In this document: piece after piece, positions 41,100 through 50,597 of the stretch | How positions within the stretch are numbered: the first letter of the stretch is position 1 | Layout of the letters: each line of letters starts with the position of its first letter | Assembly: GCF_030167915.1 (NCBI RefSeq) | Contig: NZ_JARGNB010000008.1 | Location: forward strand, 124,001 to 188,000 | Length of the DNA: 64,000 nt | Direction of reading: 5' to 3' | Source: Aquabacterium humicola | GTDB taxonomy: Bacteria; Pseudomonadota; Gammaproteobacteria; Burkholderiales; Burkholderiaceae_C | Made by a program: the position numbers and the translations under genes | The notes under the pieces: generated by a model | Told to the model about the DNA's origin: nothing | The model's database searches: none | Seen by the model: only the letters and a program-made list of their open reading frames with translations

Positions 41100-42917
41100 T
41101 CAGATCATCGGCGCCAGCGGCGCGCCGGGGCGCTGGCCGCACTCGTCGAACAGCCGCACCGTGCATTGCGCGCACACCGCGTCGTCGAGGCGCTTCAGCA
41201 CGATGTGCCGCAGCGCGCTGTGCTTGTCGGCGAAGACGTTGCCCACGCCCAGCCGCTCGTCGAAGCCGGTGCGGCGCCACATCGTGATCACCTGCGGCCG
41301 CGGGCGGTGGAAGTAGAGGTCGCCGTGCGCCTCGCGGCGGCGGATGCGCTCGTCGTCCCACAGGTCGGCGCCGGCGAGGTCGATCGCGTTCATGCTCTTG
41401 GCCATCACCAGCAAGTGGCGCTGCTCCGGCTGCTCGCGGCGCAGCGCGCGCAGGTGCTCGGCGACGTGCGGCACCGCGCCGAACCACACCGAGCCTTCCA
41501 TGCGCAGCAGCTTCAGCTGCGGGCATTCCGGGCGCGCGCCCGGCGGGTGGTCGTCGACGATGACGAACGGGCGCTCGACGCCGGGGCGGTCGAAGCCCAT
41601 CGTGCGCAGCGCCGGCCGCGCGCTGCGGTAGAGCCACGCCACCAGCGACAGCATCACGCCGGCCAGGATCGCGATCTCCAGCCGCAGGGTCAGCGTGGCC
41701 ACCAGCGTCGCGGCGGCGATGCCGAACTCGCGGCGGTCGAGCCGCCACAACCGGCGCCACGCGCTGCGGTCGACCAGTGCCGCAGCCACCAGCAGCAGCA
41801 GCGCGCCGACGCCCGCCAGCGGCACCCAGGCCAGCAGCGGCGCGCCCAGCGCGACCAGCGCCAGCAGCCACAGCGCGGCACTGGCGCCGGCCAGCGGCGT
41901 GCGCGCGCCGGCTTCGAGGTTCGGCAGCGAGCGGTTCAGCGAACCGCAGGCGACGAAACAGCCGGCGAAGGCGCCGACGGTGTTCGCCAGCCCCTGGCCG
42001 AAACACTCGCGGTTCGCATCCAGCGGGTGGCCGCTGCGGGCGGCGAGCAGCTTGGCGATCGAGATCGACTGGCCGAGCGCAATGATCGTCAGCGCGAGGG
42101 CCATCGGCAGCAGCTGGGCGAGCAGGGCCGGGTCCAGCGGCGGCCAGTGCAGGCCCAGCCAGGCGGCCGGCGGCGTGCCCAGGCGCGCGACGCGGCTGCC
42201 CGCGAGGCCGCCCTGGCGCTCGATCAGCCAGGTCGCGCCGATGGCCAGCAGCAGCGCCAGCAGCACGTGCGGCCCGCGCCGCCACAGCCGGCGCATCAGC
42301 AGCGCGGTGGCCAGCGTGGCGCCGGCCACCGCCAGCGCGGCCGGCGAGACCCCGGCCTGCAAGGCCTGCAGCGGCGTGGCCCGTCCGCTGCCGCCGAGCA
42401 CCTGGCCCAGCGCCGACCAGGCGATCAGCAGCGCCGCGCCGCCGGTGAAGCCGAGCATCACCGACGGCGAGATGAAGTTGGCCACCGCGCCCAGCCGCGT
42501 GACTGCCAGCAGCAGCTGCATCAGCCCGACCAGCAGCGTCAGCCCCACCGCCAGCGCGGCGGTGCGCGCCGGATCGCCGCCGGCACCACTGGCCAGAGGC
42601 AGCAGCATCGCGCCCAGCGCCAGCGAGGTGGCATTGGTCGGCCCCGACAGCACCAGCCGGCTCGATCCGGCCAGCGCAGCGACCAGGCAGGGCAGTACCG
42701 CGGTGGCCAGGCCCATCGCCGGCGGCACGCCGACCAGCGCGGCGAACGCGATGGCCTGCGGCAGCACCAGCACCGCGCCCAGCAGCCCGGCCAGCAGGTC
42801 GGTGCGCAGCGTGCGGGGGGTCAGTTCCTGCACCCAGGGGCCCAGCCACGACCCCAACGTTATGGCGAGCAGGGCGCGGGCTGCGTCGGCGCGGGGGGTC
42901 GGCATCGTGCGATTCAT
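41100..42917 (-). CDS. SulP-family anion transporter with STAS domain
   Basis: Membrane transporter of 605 residues from the ATG at 42917 (an ATG at 42905 is also possible). About 10-12 membrane segments, with the SulP signatures LLAGLLGAVLVLPQAIAFA and SGPTNATSLALGAM, then a C-terminal STAS domain (~470-590) with a few added residues containing CAQC. Family members move sulfate, bicarbonate or other anions. Upstream of a cyanase operon, bicarbonate would make sense because cyanase consumes it, but the sequence does not decide. Sodium or proton coupling unknown. Confidence 0.92.
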   Translation of the reverse strand: MNRTMPTPRADAARALLAITLGSWLGPWVQELTPRTLRTDLLAGLLGAVLVLPQAIAFAALVGVPPAMGLATAVLPCLVAALAGSSRLVLSGPTNATSLALGAMLLPLASGAGGDPARTAALAVGLTLLVGLMQLLLAVTRLGAVANFISPSVMLGFTGGAALLIAWSALGQVLGGSGRATPLQALQAGVSPAALAVAGATLATALLMRRLWRRGPHVLLALLLAIGATWLIERQGGLAGSRVARLGTPPAAWLGLHWPPLDPALLAQLLPMALALTIIALGQSISIAKLLAARSGHPLDANRECFGQGLANTVGAFAGCFVACGSLNRSLPNLEAGARTPLAGASAALWLLALVALGAPLLAWVPLAGVGALLLLVAAALVDRSAWRRLWRLDRREFGIAAATLVATLTLRLEIAILAGVMLSLVAWLYRSARPALRTMGFDRPGVERPFVIVDDHPPGARPECPQLKLLRMEGSVWFGAVPHVAEHLRALRREQPEQRHLLVMAKSMNAIDLAGADLWDDERIRRREAHGDLYFHRPRPQVITMWRRTGFDERLGVGNVFADKHSALRHIVLKRLDDAVCAQCTVRLFDECGQRPGAPLAPMI

Positions 42918-43054
42918 TCTAGAAAGCCCGCAGTCGCGGCGCGCATGGCGGCGGTCAGAATGGCCGCGCGCCGCGCATGCCGCCGGCCCGGCGAGCCGCC
43001 TCGGCAGCACCGGGCGTGCAGCTTGCCCGGTGATGCCCGCGACTTCCGGAGCCG

Positions 43055-44650
43055 ATGCCGATGAGCCGATTTTTCGCCCGCACGTGCAGCGTGATGTTCG
43101 GCCTGCTGTGGCTCGTCGCCGGGCCGCTCGCCACGGCGTCGACGCTGCGCATCGCCAGCGCCTTCGACCCGCAGACCATGGACCCGCATGCGCTGGCGCT
43201 GCTGTACCACTCGCGCATCGCCTTCCAGGTGCACGACTGCCTGGTCGGCCGCGACGAGCAGTTCAAGCTCGAGCCGGCGCTGGCCGAGTCCTGGCAGGCC
43301 ACCGGCCCGACCAGCTGGCGCTTCAAGCTGCGCCCGGGCGTCAAGTTCCACGACGGAACGCCCTTCACCGCCGACGACGCGGTGTTCTCCATCGAGCGGG
43401 CGCTGGGCCAGACATCGCAGCGCGCGTTCAGCCTGAAGGGCCTGCAGTCGGTGAAGAAGGTCGACGAGCTGACGATCGACTTCCACCTCGCGACGCCCGA
43501 CGCGGTGTGGCCCGAGAAGCTGTGGCTGGTGGCGATGATGAGCAAGGCCTGGGCGCAGAAGCACGGCGTCGAGAAGGCGCAGGACTTCAACGGCAAGCAG
43601 GAAACCCACGCCGTGCGCAACGCGATGGGCACCGGCCCGTACCGCCTCGAGGCCTACCAGCCCGATGTCAAGCTGGTGCTCAAGCGCCACGCCGGCTACT
43701 GGGGCGCGGCGGACAAGCGCATGGGCAATGTCGAGCAGGTCAGCTTCGTCGCCATCAAGAGCGACGCGACGCGCCTGGCCGCGCTGGCGTCCGGCGAGAT
43801 CGACCTCGTGCTCGACCCGCCGTTCCAGGACGTCGGCCGGCTCAAGTCCGAAGGCAAGCTGCGGGTCGAGTCGGTCACCGACATCGGCACGCAGTACTTC
43901 ACCTTCGACCAGGCGCGCGACGAGCTGCTGCACGGCGACGTCAAGGACCGCAACCCGTTCAAGGACAAGCGCGTGCGCCAGGCCATCGCGCATGCGCTGA
44001 ACGTCGAGCTGATCGTGCAGAAGGTGCTGCGCGGGCAGGCCACGCCGACCGGCTCGTTCATCTCGCCGCTGGTCGACGGCTACGTCGCCGACATCGACAA
44101 GCGCATTCCCTACGACCCGGCGAAGGCCCGGGCGCTGCTGGCGCAGGCCGGCTACCCGAAGGGCTTCGGTGTGACGCTGGACTGCGTCAACGTCGCCTAC
44201 CGCGAGGCCGTGTGCCAGGCGGCCACCGCGATGCTCAACCAGGTCGGCATCCGCGCGACGCTGCGCGCGTCGCCGACCAACCAGTTCTTCCCCAAGCTGA
44301 GCCAGGCCAGCGCCAGCTTCGTCGAGTTCGGCTGGACCCCGGCGATCGACCCCTGGGCGACCTTGAACGCGCTGTTCCGCACCTGGGACGGCGCCGGCGC
44401 CGGCACCTTCAACGCCGGCCGCTACAGCAACCCGAAGCTCGACGAGCTGATCGACTCGGTGCGCACGGAACCGGACCTCACCAAGCGGCGCGCGCGCGTC
44501 GGCGTCGCGCTGCGCATGATCAGCGACGAGCTGCCCTACATCCCGCTGTACCGGCGCTCGCTGAACTGGGCGATGGCGAAGTCGGTGAAGGTGGTGCAGT
44601 GGCCGAACGACGCGATCGAGCTGCGCTTCGTGCGCATGTCGCAGCCCTGA
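43055..44650 (+). CDS. ABC transporter substrate-binding protein, peptide type (SBP_bac_5)
   Basis: A 531-residue periplasmic binding protein of the DppA/OppA family with a signal peptide ending near ATA (residue ~28). Family signatures are ALAESWQATGPTSWRFKLRPGVKFHDGTPFTADD and ALAHALN-type helices. No permease or ATPase genes of the matching class are adjacent, so it is an orphan receptor. The ligand could be a peptide, nickel, or other. It is divergent from the SulP gene, with 137 bases between the starts and no recognisable promoter there. Confidence 0.92.
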   Translation: MPMSRFFARTCSVMFGLLWLVAGPLATASTLRIASAFDPQTMDPHALALLYHSRIAFQVHDCLVGRDEQFKLEPALAESWQATGPTSWRFKLRPGVKFHDGTPFTADDAVFSIERALGQTSQRAFSLKGLQSVKKVDELTIDFHLATPDAVWPEKLWLVAMMSKAWAQKHGVEKAQDFNGKQETHAVRNAMGTGPYRLEAYQPDVKLVLKRHAGYWGAADKRMGNVEQVSFVAIKSDATRLAALASGEIDLVLDPPFQDVGRLKSEGKLRVESVTDIGTQYFTFDQARDELLHGDVKDRNPFKDKRVRQAIAHALNVELIVQKVLRGQATPTGSFISPLVDGYVADIDKRIPYDPAKARALLAQAGYPKGFGVTLDCVNVAYREAVCQAATAMLNQVGIRATLRASPTNQFFPKLSQASASFVEFGWTPAIDPWATLNALFRTWDGAGAGTFNAGRYSNPKLDELIDSVRTEPDLTKRRARVGVALRMISDELPYIPLYRRSLNWAMAKSVKVVQWPNDAIELRFVRMSQP

Positions 44651-44688
44651 TCGCGCGAACGCCGAGGGGGGCGTGACGCGGTGCGGCG

Positions 44689-45090
44689 CTACAGCGCGCC
44701 GCCCGCCGCATACAGCAGCGCGGCGCCGATGCCCAGCACGATCAGCAGCCACAGCGCGACGACCAGCAGCGCGCCCCACAGCCACTTCGGCAGCTTCTCC
44801 TGGCTGGCCTCGGCCTCGGCCAGCCGCGCCTGCCACAGGTGCGGCGGCGTGAACCTTACCGCCAGCGCGATGCCCAGCGGCAGCAGCAGCAGGTCGTCGA
44901 GCAGCCCGAGCACGGGGATGAAATCCGGGATCAGGTCGATCGGGCTCAGCGCGTAGGCCAGCACCAGCAGCGCGATGAACTTCGGCAGCCGCGGCGTGTC
45001 GCGGTGCCGCATCAGCTTCCACAGCGCGAGCAGGCGCACGCGCAGGTGCACGGTGTTGAGGCGGCGGGTCCAGCGGGTGAGGGCGCTCAT
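44689..45090 (-). CDS. DUF1232 (YkvA family) membrane protein
   Basis: A 133-residue protein with the DUF1232 core YALSPIDLIPDFIPVLGLLDD at residues ~46-66 and a strong C-terminal membrane segment at ~108-130. The family is widespread and uncharacterised. It is convergent with the peptide-binding protein gene (38 bases) and divergent from the gene at 45284; the 193-base gap between starts shows no clear promoter. Confidence 0.87.
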   Translation of the reverse strand: MSALTRWTRRLNTVHLRVRLLALWKLMRHRDTPRLPKFIALLVLAYALSPIDLIPDFIPVLGLLDDLLLLPLGIALAVRFTPPHLWQARLAEAEASQEKLPKWLWGALLVVALWLLIVLGIGAALLYAAGGAL

Positions 45091-45283
45091 GTCGCGGCAA
45101 GGATAGGCCAGCGGCGCGCGGGCGCCGCGCCAGGCGCCTCGACGGGACTCCGACGCTCTCCCCCTAGTTCCACATTGGCGCGACGCCCGCTGCCGGGCCT
45201 AATCTTCAAAGCAACCGGACGATTTGCTGTACGGGCGACGTGCGCCTGACGCCTTGTCGAAATAAGGGGCGCGGGGGAGTCAC

Positions 45284-46042
45284 ATGCCAACAGTCAATCG
45301 TGTCGATGTGTCGCAATCATTGCGCGATGCATCGCCTGGTCATCGCCGCCAGGCCTTGGCGCTGGTCACGGTGCTGCTGATCGCTGCGGCGATGCCGGCG
45401 CTCGGGGAACCCTGGGTCCAGACCGCGGACGTGCCGGCAGGCGACGCCGCCGTCGCCGCGCCGGCCACGGCGGCCAAGCCGTCCATGCCCGACGACGACG
45501 CGGCACCGGCCACCGCCCAGGCCATCGGCGTCCTGCTCGGCGCGGCGCCACCGGCGGCCGCCACGCCCGTCGACGGTCCGCTCGACGAGCTGCCGCTGGA
45601 GGGCCTGCAGCGCCTCGTGCTGGCGGAAGGGCAGCGGCTCGGTGCGCCGGTGGACCCTGCGCTGTTCGCGCCGCGGCCGCCGTCCGCCAGCGATGCGCCG
45701 CTGCTGGTCGACATGGCGATCGACGTGCTGAACCAGGCACCGAACCGCGACCTGCTGAAGGCGCTCGCCGCGCCGCTGCCGTGGCCGCTGCTGCTGGGGG
45801 TGCTCGTGGCGATCGCGGCGGGCGTCCTGGTGGCGCAGCGGCGGCGCCATGCGCATCGGCGGCGCCGCGAGTACCGCCACGGGCACCACCACTGGCGCCA
45901 ACACGAGCATCACGCCGCCCCGGACCAGGCGCATGCATCCGAGCCGCCCCGCGGTCAGCCCGGCCACCCCGGCCATCGCCGCAGCCGTCGCCTGCGGCTG
46001 CGTGCGCCGCTGACGCCGGGCGTGCAGCCGCCGCGGATCTGA
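45284..46042 (+). CDS. hypothetical membrane protein with His/Arg-rich tail
   Basis: No family recognised. A 252-residue protein with a hydrophobic segment at ~27-42 (LALVTVLLIAAAMPALG, possible signal peptide), a ~120-residue Ala/Pro/Asp-rich region, a membrane segment at ~168-186 and a C-terminal tail of alternating Arg and His (for example RRHAHRRRREYRHGHHHWRQ). The tail could bind metal ions or nucleic acid, or reflect biased composition. GGGGGAG precedes the ATG. Followed by a perfect hairpin. Reality of the gene is supported by start site and codon pattern but not by homology. Confidence 0.6.
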   Translation: MPTVNRVDVSQSLRDASPGHRRQALALVTVLLIAAAMPALGEPWVQTADVPAGDAAVAAPATAAKPSMPDDDAAPATAQAIGVLLGAAPPAAATPVDGPLDELPLEGLQRLVLAEGQRLGAPVDPALFAPRPPSASDAPLLVDMAIDVLNQAPNRDLLKALAAPLPWPLLLGVLVAIAAGVLVAQRRRHAHRRRREYRHGHHHWRQHEHHAAPDQAHASEPPRGQPGHPGHRRSRRLRLRAPLTPGVQPPRI

Positions 46043-46077
46043 CAGCCTAGGGACGCGGCCTCCCCTGCAATGACGAT

Positions 46078-46099
46078 GGCGCCCGCCCACGCGGGCGCC
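46078..46099 (+). terminator. 9-bp perfect hairpin between hypothetical and metallopeptidase genes
   Basis: Stem 46078-46086 with 46091-46099, loop CCAC. No U-tract follows. It lies 35 bases after the hypothetical gene and 48 bases before the metallopeptidase ATG, so it is either a terminator for the former or a leader structure of the latter. Confidence 0.45.
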
Positions 46100-46147
46100 T
46101 AGTGTTGAGGCTGCCAGGCGCCGTGGCGCGCCCGGGAGGATCCCACC

Positions 46148-48451
46148 ATGTCGACCCCTTTCAGCGGCAAGCCCTTCACCTTCACGCAGCCGGACGGCAG
46201 CACGATCCGCCTGCGCGGCTGGGGCGACCAGCACTACGCGGTGTTCGAGACCGAGGATGGCTTCACCGTCACCCGCAACCCGCAGACCGGCTTCTACGAG
46301 ATCGCGCGCCTGTCGGCCGACGGCGATCGGCTGGAGCCCGCGCCGGGACCGCGCGGCCACCTCGACGGCGCCGCGGCCGCGGTGCCGCGCGGCCTGCGCA
46401 TCCGCCGCGACGCCGCGCATGCGCGTGGCATCGAGGGCACGCTGCGCCTGGGCGGCCGGCGCTGCGACCAGCGCCGCGAGGAGCGCAAGGCCCAGCGCCG
46501 CGCGATGCGTGCGCTGGCCGCGGCGGGCGGCCCGGTGTTCGCGCCGCCGCAGCGCGCGACGGTGGGCGACTTCACCGGCCTGTGCCTGTTGATCGACTTC
46601 GCCGACGAGCCCGGCGCGATCCCGCGCGAGGAGGTCGACCGCTTCTGCAACCAGCCCGGCTATGCCGGCTTCGGCAACCGCGGCTCGGTGCGCGACTACT
46701 TCCTCGACAACTCGCTCGGCCGCTGCCGCTACAGCAACATCGTCGCGCCCTACTACCGCGCGTTGCAGCCGAAGTCCTTCTACACCGACCCGGCGATCGA
46801 GCAGGGCGTTCGGGCGCGGCAGCTGATCGTCGAGGCGCTGAACCACCTGAAGGCGCAGGGCTTCGACTTCTCGATGCTGACGCCCGATTCGGCGGGCCTG
46901 GTCTACGCGCTGAACGTCTACTACGCCGGCGAGGTCGTCAACAACTGGGCCGAGGGCCTGTGGCCGCATGCCTGGCACCTGGCCACCGCGGTGCCGCTGG
47001 CGCCCGGGCGCGCGGCCTTCGACTACCAGTTCACCGACATGAGCCAGCAGCTGACGCTCGGCACCTTCTGCCACGAGAACGGCCACATGCTGTGCGACTA
47101 CCCGGACCTGTACGACTACGGCTACGAGTCCAGCGGCGTCGGCGCCTATTGCCTGATGTGTGCGGGTGGCAACGCCGACGAGCGCAACCCGCCGCAGATC
47201 TCGGCCTACCTGAAGCGCCTGTCGGGCTGGGCCGGCAGCGTCACGAACCTCGAGCATGGCCAGCAGCTGGCGCTGGCCGCCGGCACAAATCACTTCGCGA
47301 TGTACGCGAAGAACGCCGACGAGTACTTCCTGGTCGAGAACCGGGCGAAGGCCGGCCGCGATGCCGCGCTGCCGGACGCCGGCCTCGCGATCTGGCACGT
47401 CGATGAGACCGGCGACAACAGCAACGAGCAGATGACGCCGGCCAGCCACTACGAGCTGTCGCTGGAGCAGGCCGACGGCGCGTTCGCGCTCGAACGCCAG
47501 CGCGGCGGGCTCGGCGACGCCACCGACCTGTTCGGCCAGGGCAGCCAGCGCTTCGCCGATGCCACCGTGCCGTCGAGCAAGTGGTGGGACGGCAGCACCT
47601 CGAAGCTGGACATCCACACGATCTCGGCGCCCGGCGCCCAGGTGAGCTTCCGCGTCGCGCTCGGCGACGCCGTCGTGCCGCCGCCGCAGGGCCTGCTCAA
47701 GGTCTCGACGCCGGACCGCGCGATCCCCGACAACCAGGGCACCGGCATCACCGACATCATCGAGGTCGCCGAGTCGCTGGTCTTCGCCGGGCTGACGATC
47801 GGCGTCGACATCAGCCACTCCTACCGCGGCGACCTGCGCGTGCGGCTGATGGCGCCGTGGGGCGAAACCCTCGTGCTGCATCCGAAGGGCGTGGGCGGCA
47901 GCGCCGACGACCTGAAGCTGCTATTCGACGAGGCGACCCTGCCGGCGCTGGCCGCGTGGCGCGGCCGCAATGCTCAGGGCGCCTGGCGGCTGACGGTGCA
48001 GGACCTCGCGCCGGCGGACACCGGCCGGCTCAACCGCTGGTCGCTGGCGTTCACGCCGGCCGTGCTGCCGGCCGGCCCGGTGATCCTGCAGGAAGCGCCC
48101 GGCACGCACATTCCGGACGACGACGCGGTGGGCATCCAGCGCAGCCTGCACACCGACGCCGCCGGCGCGGTGGGCGCGGTGGAACTGGCGCTGGACATCG
48201 CCCACAGCTTCATCGGCGACCTGCGCGTGCTGCTGCGCTCGCCGGCGGGCACGGAGGTGATGCTGCACGAAGGCAGCGGCGGCGCCACCGACAACATCGT
48301 CAAGACCTACACCGCGGCGACGACGCCGGCGCTCGCCGCGCTGGCTGGCCAGCCGATGGCCGGCGACTGGGTGCTGCGCATCGCCGACCTCGCGAAGCTG
48401 GACGTCGGCAAGCTCAACGCGTGGAAGCTGGTGCTGAAGCCGTCGGCCTGA
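46148..48451 (+). CDS. M6-type metallopeptidase with two C-terminal P-domains
   Basis: A 767-residue zinc peptidase. HENGH at 309-313 within CHENGHMLCDYPDLYDYGYE is the M6 (immune inhibitor A-like) active site. An N-terminal ~130 residues may act as propeptide. After the peptidase domain come two tandem P-domains (proprotein convertase type, ~515-640 and ~645-767), each with a DISHSYRGDL or DIAHSFIGDL strand and a final LNRWSLAF-type motif. No Sec or Tat signal peptide is visible at the N terminus, odd for a family of secreted enzymes. AGGAGGATCCCACC before the ATG is a strong ribosome site, which argues the start is right. Confidence 0.9.
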   Translation: MSTPFSGKPFTFTQPDGSTIRLRGWGDQHYAVFETEDGFTVTRNPQTGFYEIARLSADGDRLEPAPGPRGHLDGAAAAVPRGLRIRRDAAHARGIEGTLRLGGRRCDQRREERKAQRRAMRALAAAGGPVFAPPQRATVGDFTGLCLLIDFADEPGAIPREEVDRFCNQPGYAGFGNRGSVRDYFLDNSLGRCRYSNIVAPYYRALQPKSFYTDPAIEQGVRARQLIVEALNHLKAQGFDFSMLTPDSAGLVYALNVYYAGEVVNNWAEGLWPHAWHLATAVPLAPGRAAFDYQFTDMSQQLTLGTFCHENGHMLCDYPDLYDYGYESSGVGAYCLMCAGGNADERNPPQISAYLKRLSGWAGSVTNLEHGQQLALAAGTNHFAMYAKNADEYFLVENRAKAGRDAALPDAGLAIWHVDETGDNSNEQMTPASHYELSLEQADGAFALERQRGGLGDATDLFGQGSQRFADATVPSSKWWDGSTSKLDIHTISAPGAQVSFRVALGDAVVPPPQGLLKVSTPDRAIPDNQGTGITDIIEVAESLVFAGLTIGVDISHSYRGDLRVRLMAPWGETLVLHPKGVGGSADDLKLLFDEATLPALAAWRGRNAQGAWRLTVQDLAPADTGRLNRWSLAFTPAVLPAGPVILQEAPGTHIPDDDAVGIQRSLHTDAAGAVGAVELALDIAHSFIGDLRVLLRSPAGTEVMLHEGSGGATDNIVKTYTAATTPALAALAGQPMAGDWVLRIADLAKLDVGKLNAWKLVLKPSA

Positions 48452-48550
48452 GGTTCGCGATGCCGGGGACGCGGGGGTGACGGCCGCGCTGTCAGAATTC
48501 CGCGGTCCCCACTGTCCTCGATCAGCGCGCCGGCCGCGCCCCGTCATCGC

Positions 48551-49885
48551 ATGAATCACGACCGCGGCCCCAACGCCGAATGGCGCGCGCGCAGCCTGCG
48601 TGCGGTGTGGCACCCCTGCACGCAGATGAAGCTGCACGAACAAGGCCAGCCGCTGCTGCCGGTCGCGCGCGCGGAGGGCGCGTGGCTCTTCGACCACGAA
48701 GGCCGGCGGGTCCTGGATGGTCTCAGCTCATGGTGGGTCAACCTCTTCGGCCACAACCACCCGGCCATCCGCGACGCGCTGGTCGAGCAGTTGCACACGC
48801 TGGACCATGTGATGCTGGCCGGCTGCACGCATGCGCCGGTGGTCGAGCTGTCCGAGCGCCTGGGCGCATTGACCGGCCTGGGTCACGCGTTCTACGGCAG
48901 CGACGGGGCGTCGGCCACCGAGATCGCGCTGAAGATGAGCGCGCACCACTGGCGCAACCGCGGGCGGCCGGGCAAGTGCCGCTTCGTCGGGCTGGCCGGG
49001 GGCTACCACGGCGAGACCGTCGGCGCGCTGGCGGTCACCGACATCGCGCTGTTCCGCGAAGCCTATGCCCCGCTGGTGCGGCTGGCGGCGACGGTGGCGA
49101 GTCCCGATGCACGCGGGGCCGAGCCTGGCGAGACCGCGCGCGACGTCGCGCTGCGCGCGGCCGCGGTGCTGGAAACCTGGCTCGACGAGCACCATGCCGA
49201 CACCGCCGCGCTGATCGTCGAGCCCTTGATCCAGTGCGCCGCCGGCATGGCCATGCATCACCCCGAGTACCTGCGCCGGGCGCGCGCCCTGTGCGATCGC
49301 TACGAAGTGCACCTGGTGGTCGACGAGATCGCCACCGGCTTCGGCCGCACCGGCACGCTGTTCGCGCACCAGCAGGCCGGCATCCGCCCGGACCTGATCT
49401 GCCTGTCCAAGGGCCTCACCGGCGGCACGCTGCCCTTGTCGGCCGTGCTGTGCACCGACGCGGTCTACGAGGCCTTCTACGACGATCACGTCGCGCGCGG
49501 CTTCCTGCACTCGCATTCCTACACCGGCAACCCGCTCGCCTGCCGCGCGGCGCTGGCGGTGCTGGACCTCTTCGAATCGACGCAGGCGCTGGAGCGCAAC
49601 GTGCAGACCGCGCAACGCCTCGATGCCGCCTTCGCGCCGTTGAACGCGCATGCGCGCGTGCGCCATGCGCGGCGCCTGGGCATGGTGTGGGCCTGGGACG
49701 TCGCCGATGCACCGGCCGACTTCTCGCGCCGCTACCACCGCCACGCGCTGGAGCACGGCCTGCTGCTGCGGCCGATCGGCGCGACGATGTACGCGATGCC
49801 GCCGTACGTGATCGACGACGAGGGCATCGAGCACCTCGCGCGCGGCTCGCTGGCGGCGCTCGACGCGACGCTGGCCGAAAGCTGA
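48551..49885 (+). CDS. bioA: adenosylmethionine-8-amino-7-oxononanoate aminotransferase
   Basis: PLP-dependent third-last step of biotin synthesis, using SAM as amino donor to form 7,8-diaminopelargonate. It has 444 residues. The SWWVNLFGHNHP segment near residue 58 and WHPCTQMK at the N terminus are BioA-specific. The PLP Lys is in LICLSKGL near residue 287. It is followed after four bases by bioD and then overlapping bioF. No BirA-type or BioR-type operator was recognised upstream. Confidence 0.96.
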   Translation: MNHDRGPNAEWRARSLRAVWHPCTQMKLHEQGQPLLPVARAEGAWLFDHEGRRVLDGLSSWWVNLFGHNHPAIRDALVEQLHTLDHVMLAGCTHAPVVELSERLGALTGLGHAFYGSDGASATEIALKMSAHHWRNRGRPGKCRFVGLAGGYHGETVGALAVTDIALFREAYAPLVRLAATVASPDARGAEPGETARDVALRAAAVLETWLDEHHADTAALIVEPLIQCAAGMAMHHPEYLRRARALCDRYEVHLVVDEIATGFGRTGTLFAHQQAGIRPDLICLSKGLTGGTLPLSAVLCTDAVYEAFYDDHVARGFLHSHSYTGNPLACRAALAVLDLFESTQALERNVQTAQRLDAAFAPLNAHARVRHARRLGMVWAWDVADAPADFSRRYHRHALEHGLLLRPIGATMYAMPPYVIDDEGIEHLARGSLAALDATLAES

Positions 49886-49889
49886 GGCG

Positions 49890-50597
49890 ATGACGGCCCG
49901 CGGACTCTTCGTCGTCGGCACCGACACCGGTGTCGGCAAGACGCTGGTCGCGGCCGGCCTGCTGCGCGCGTTCGCGCGCCGGCGCGCGCGGGTGGTCGGC
50001 ATGAAGCCGGTGGCCGCCGGCGCGATCCCGCATCCCGGCATTGCGGGCGACGGCTGGGCCAGCGAGGACGCGCTGGCGCTGCGGGCCGCGTCGACGATCA
50101 CCGTGCCCGCGGCGCTGGACAACCCGGTGCTGCTGCCCGAGCCGCTGTCGCCGCACCTGGCGGCCGAACGGGCCGGCCGGCGCATCGAGCTCGACGCGCT
50201 GATCGCGAGTTATCACGCGCTGGCCGCGCAGGCCGACGTGGTGGTCGTCGAAGGGGCCGGTGGCCTGCTGGTGCCGCTGTCCGACACGGCCACCGGCGGT
50301 GACCTGGCCGTCGCGCTCGGCCTGCCGCTGCTGCTGGTGGTCGGCATGCGCCTGGGCTGCCTGAACCACGCGCTGCTGACCGCCGAGGCCATCGCCGCGC
50401 GCGGCCTGGTGCTCGCCGGCTGGGTTGCCAACCGGATCGACCCGGACATGCTGTGCGGCGATGAGAACGTCGCGACCTTGCGCCGCCGCCTGCCCGCGCC
50501 GCTGTGGGCCGACGTGCCCCATCGGCCGGACGGTGCGCCCGCCGCCCGCCCCCTGCCACTCGACGAGACCCAGATCGATGACTTCCTGGCTCGATGA
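49890..50597 (+). CDS. bioD: dethiobiotin synthase
   Basis: ATP-dependent closure of the ureido ring from 7,8-diaminopelargonate and CO2. It has 235 residues. P-loop GTDTGVGKT at residues 9-17, Lys in GMKPVAAG near 40, and [11 protein letters not shown] near 118. It starts four bases after bioA and its end overlaps bioF by 20 bases in another frame. Confidence 0.96.
   Translation: MTARGLFVVGTDTGVGKTLVAAGLLRAFARRRARVVGMKPVAAGAIPHPGIAGDGWASEDALALRAASTITVPAALDNPVLLPEPLSPHLAAERAGRRIELDALIASYHALAAQADVVVVEGAGGLLVPLSDTATGGDLAVALGLPLLLVVGMRLGCLNHALLTAEAIAARGLVLAGWVANRIDPDMLCGDENVATLRRRLPAPLWADVPHRPDGAPAARPLPLDETQIDDFLAR

Noticed and set aside
45170-45283. Divergent gap before the His/Arg-rich protein as an anion-regulated promoter with a CCCCCTAG motif
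   Set aside because: A single short motif with no second half-site; nothing else supports it.
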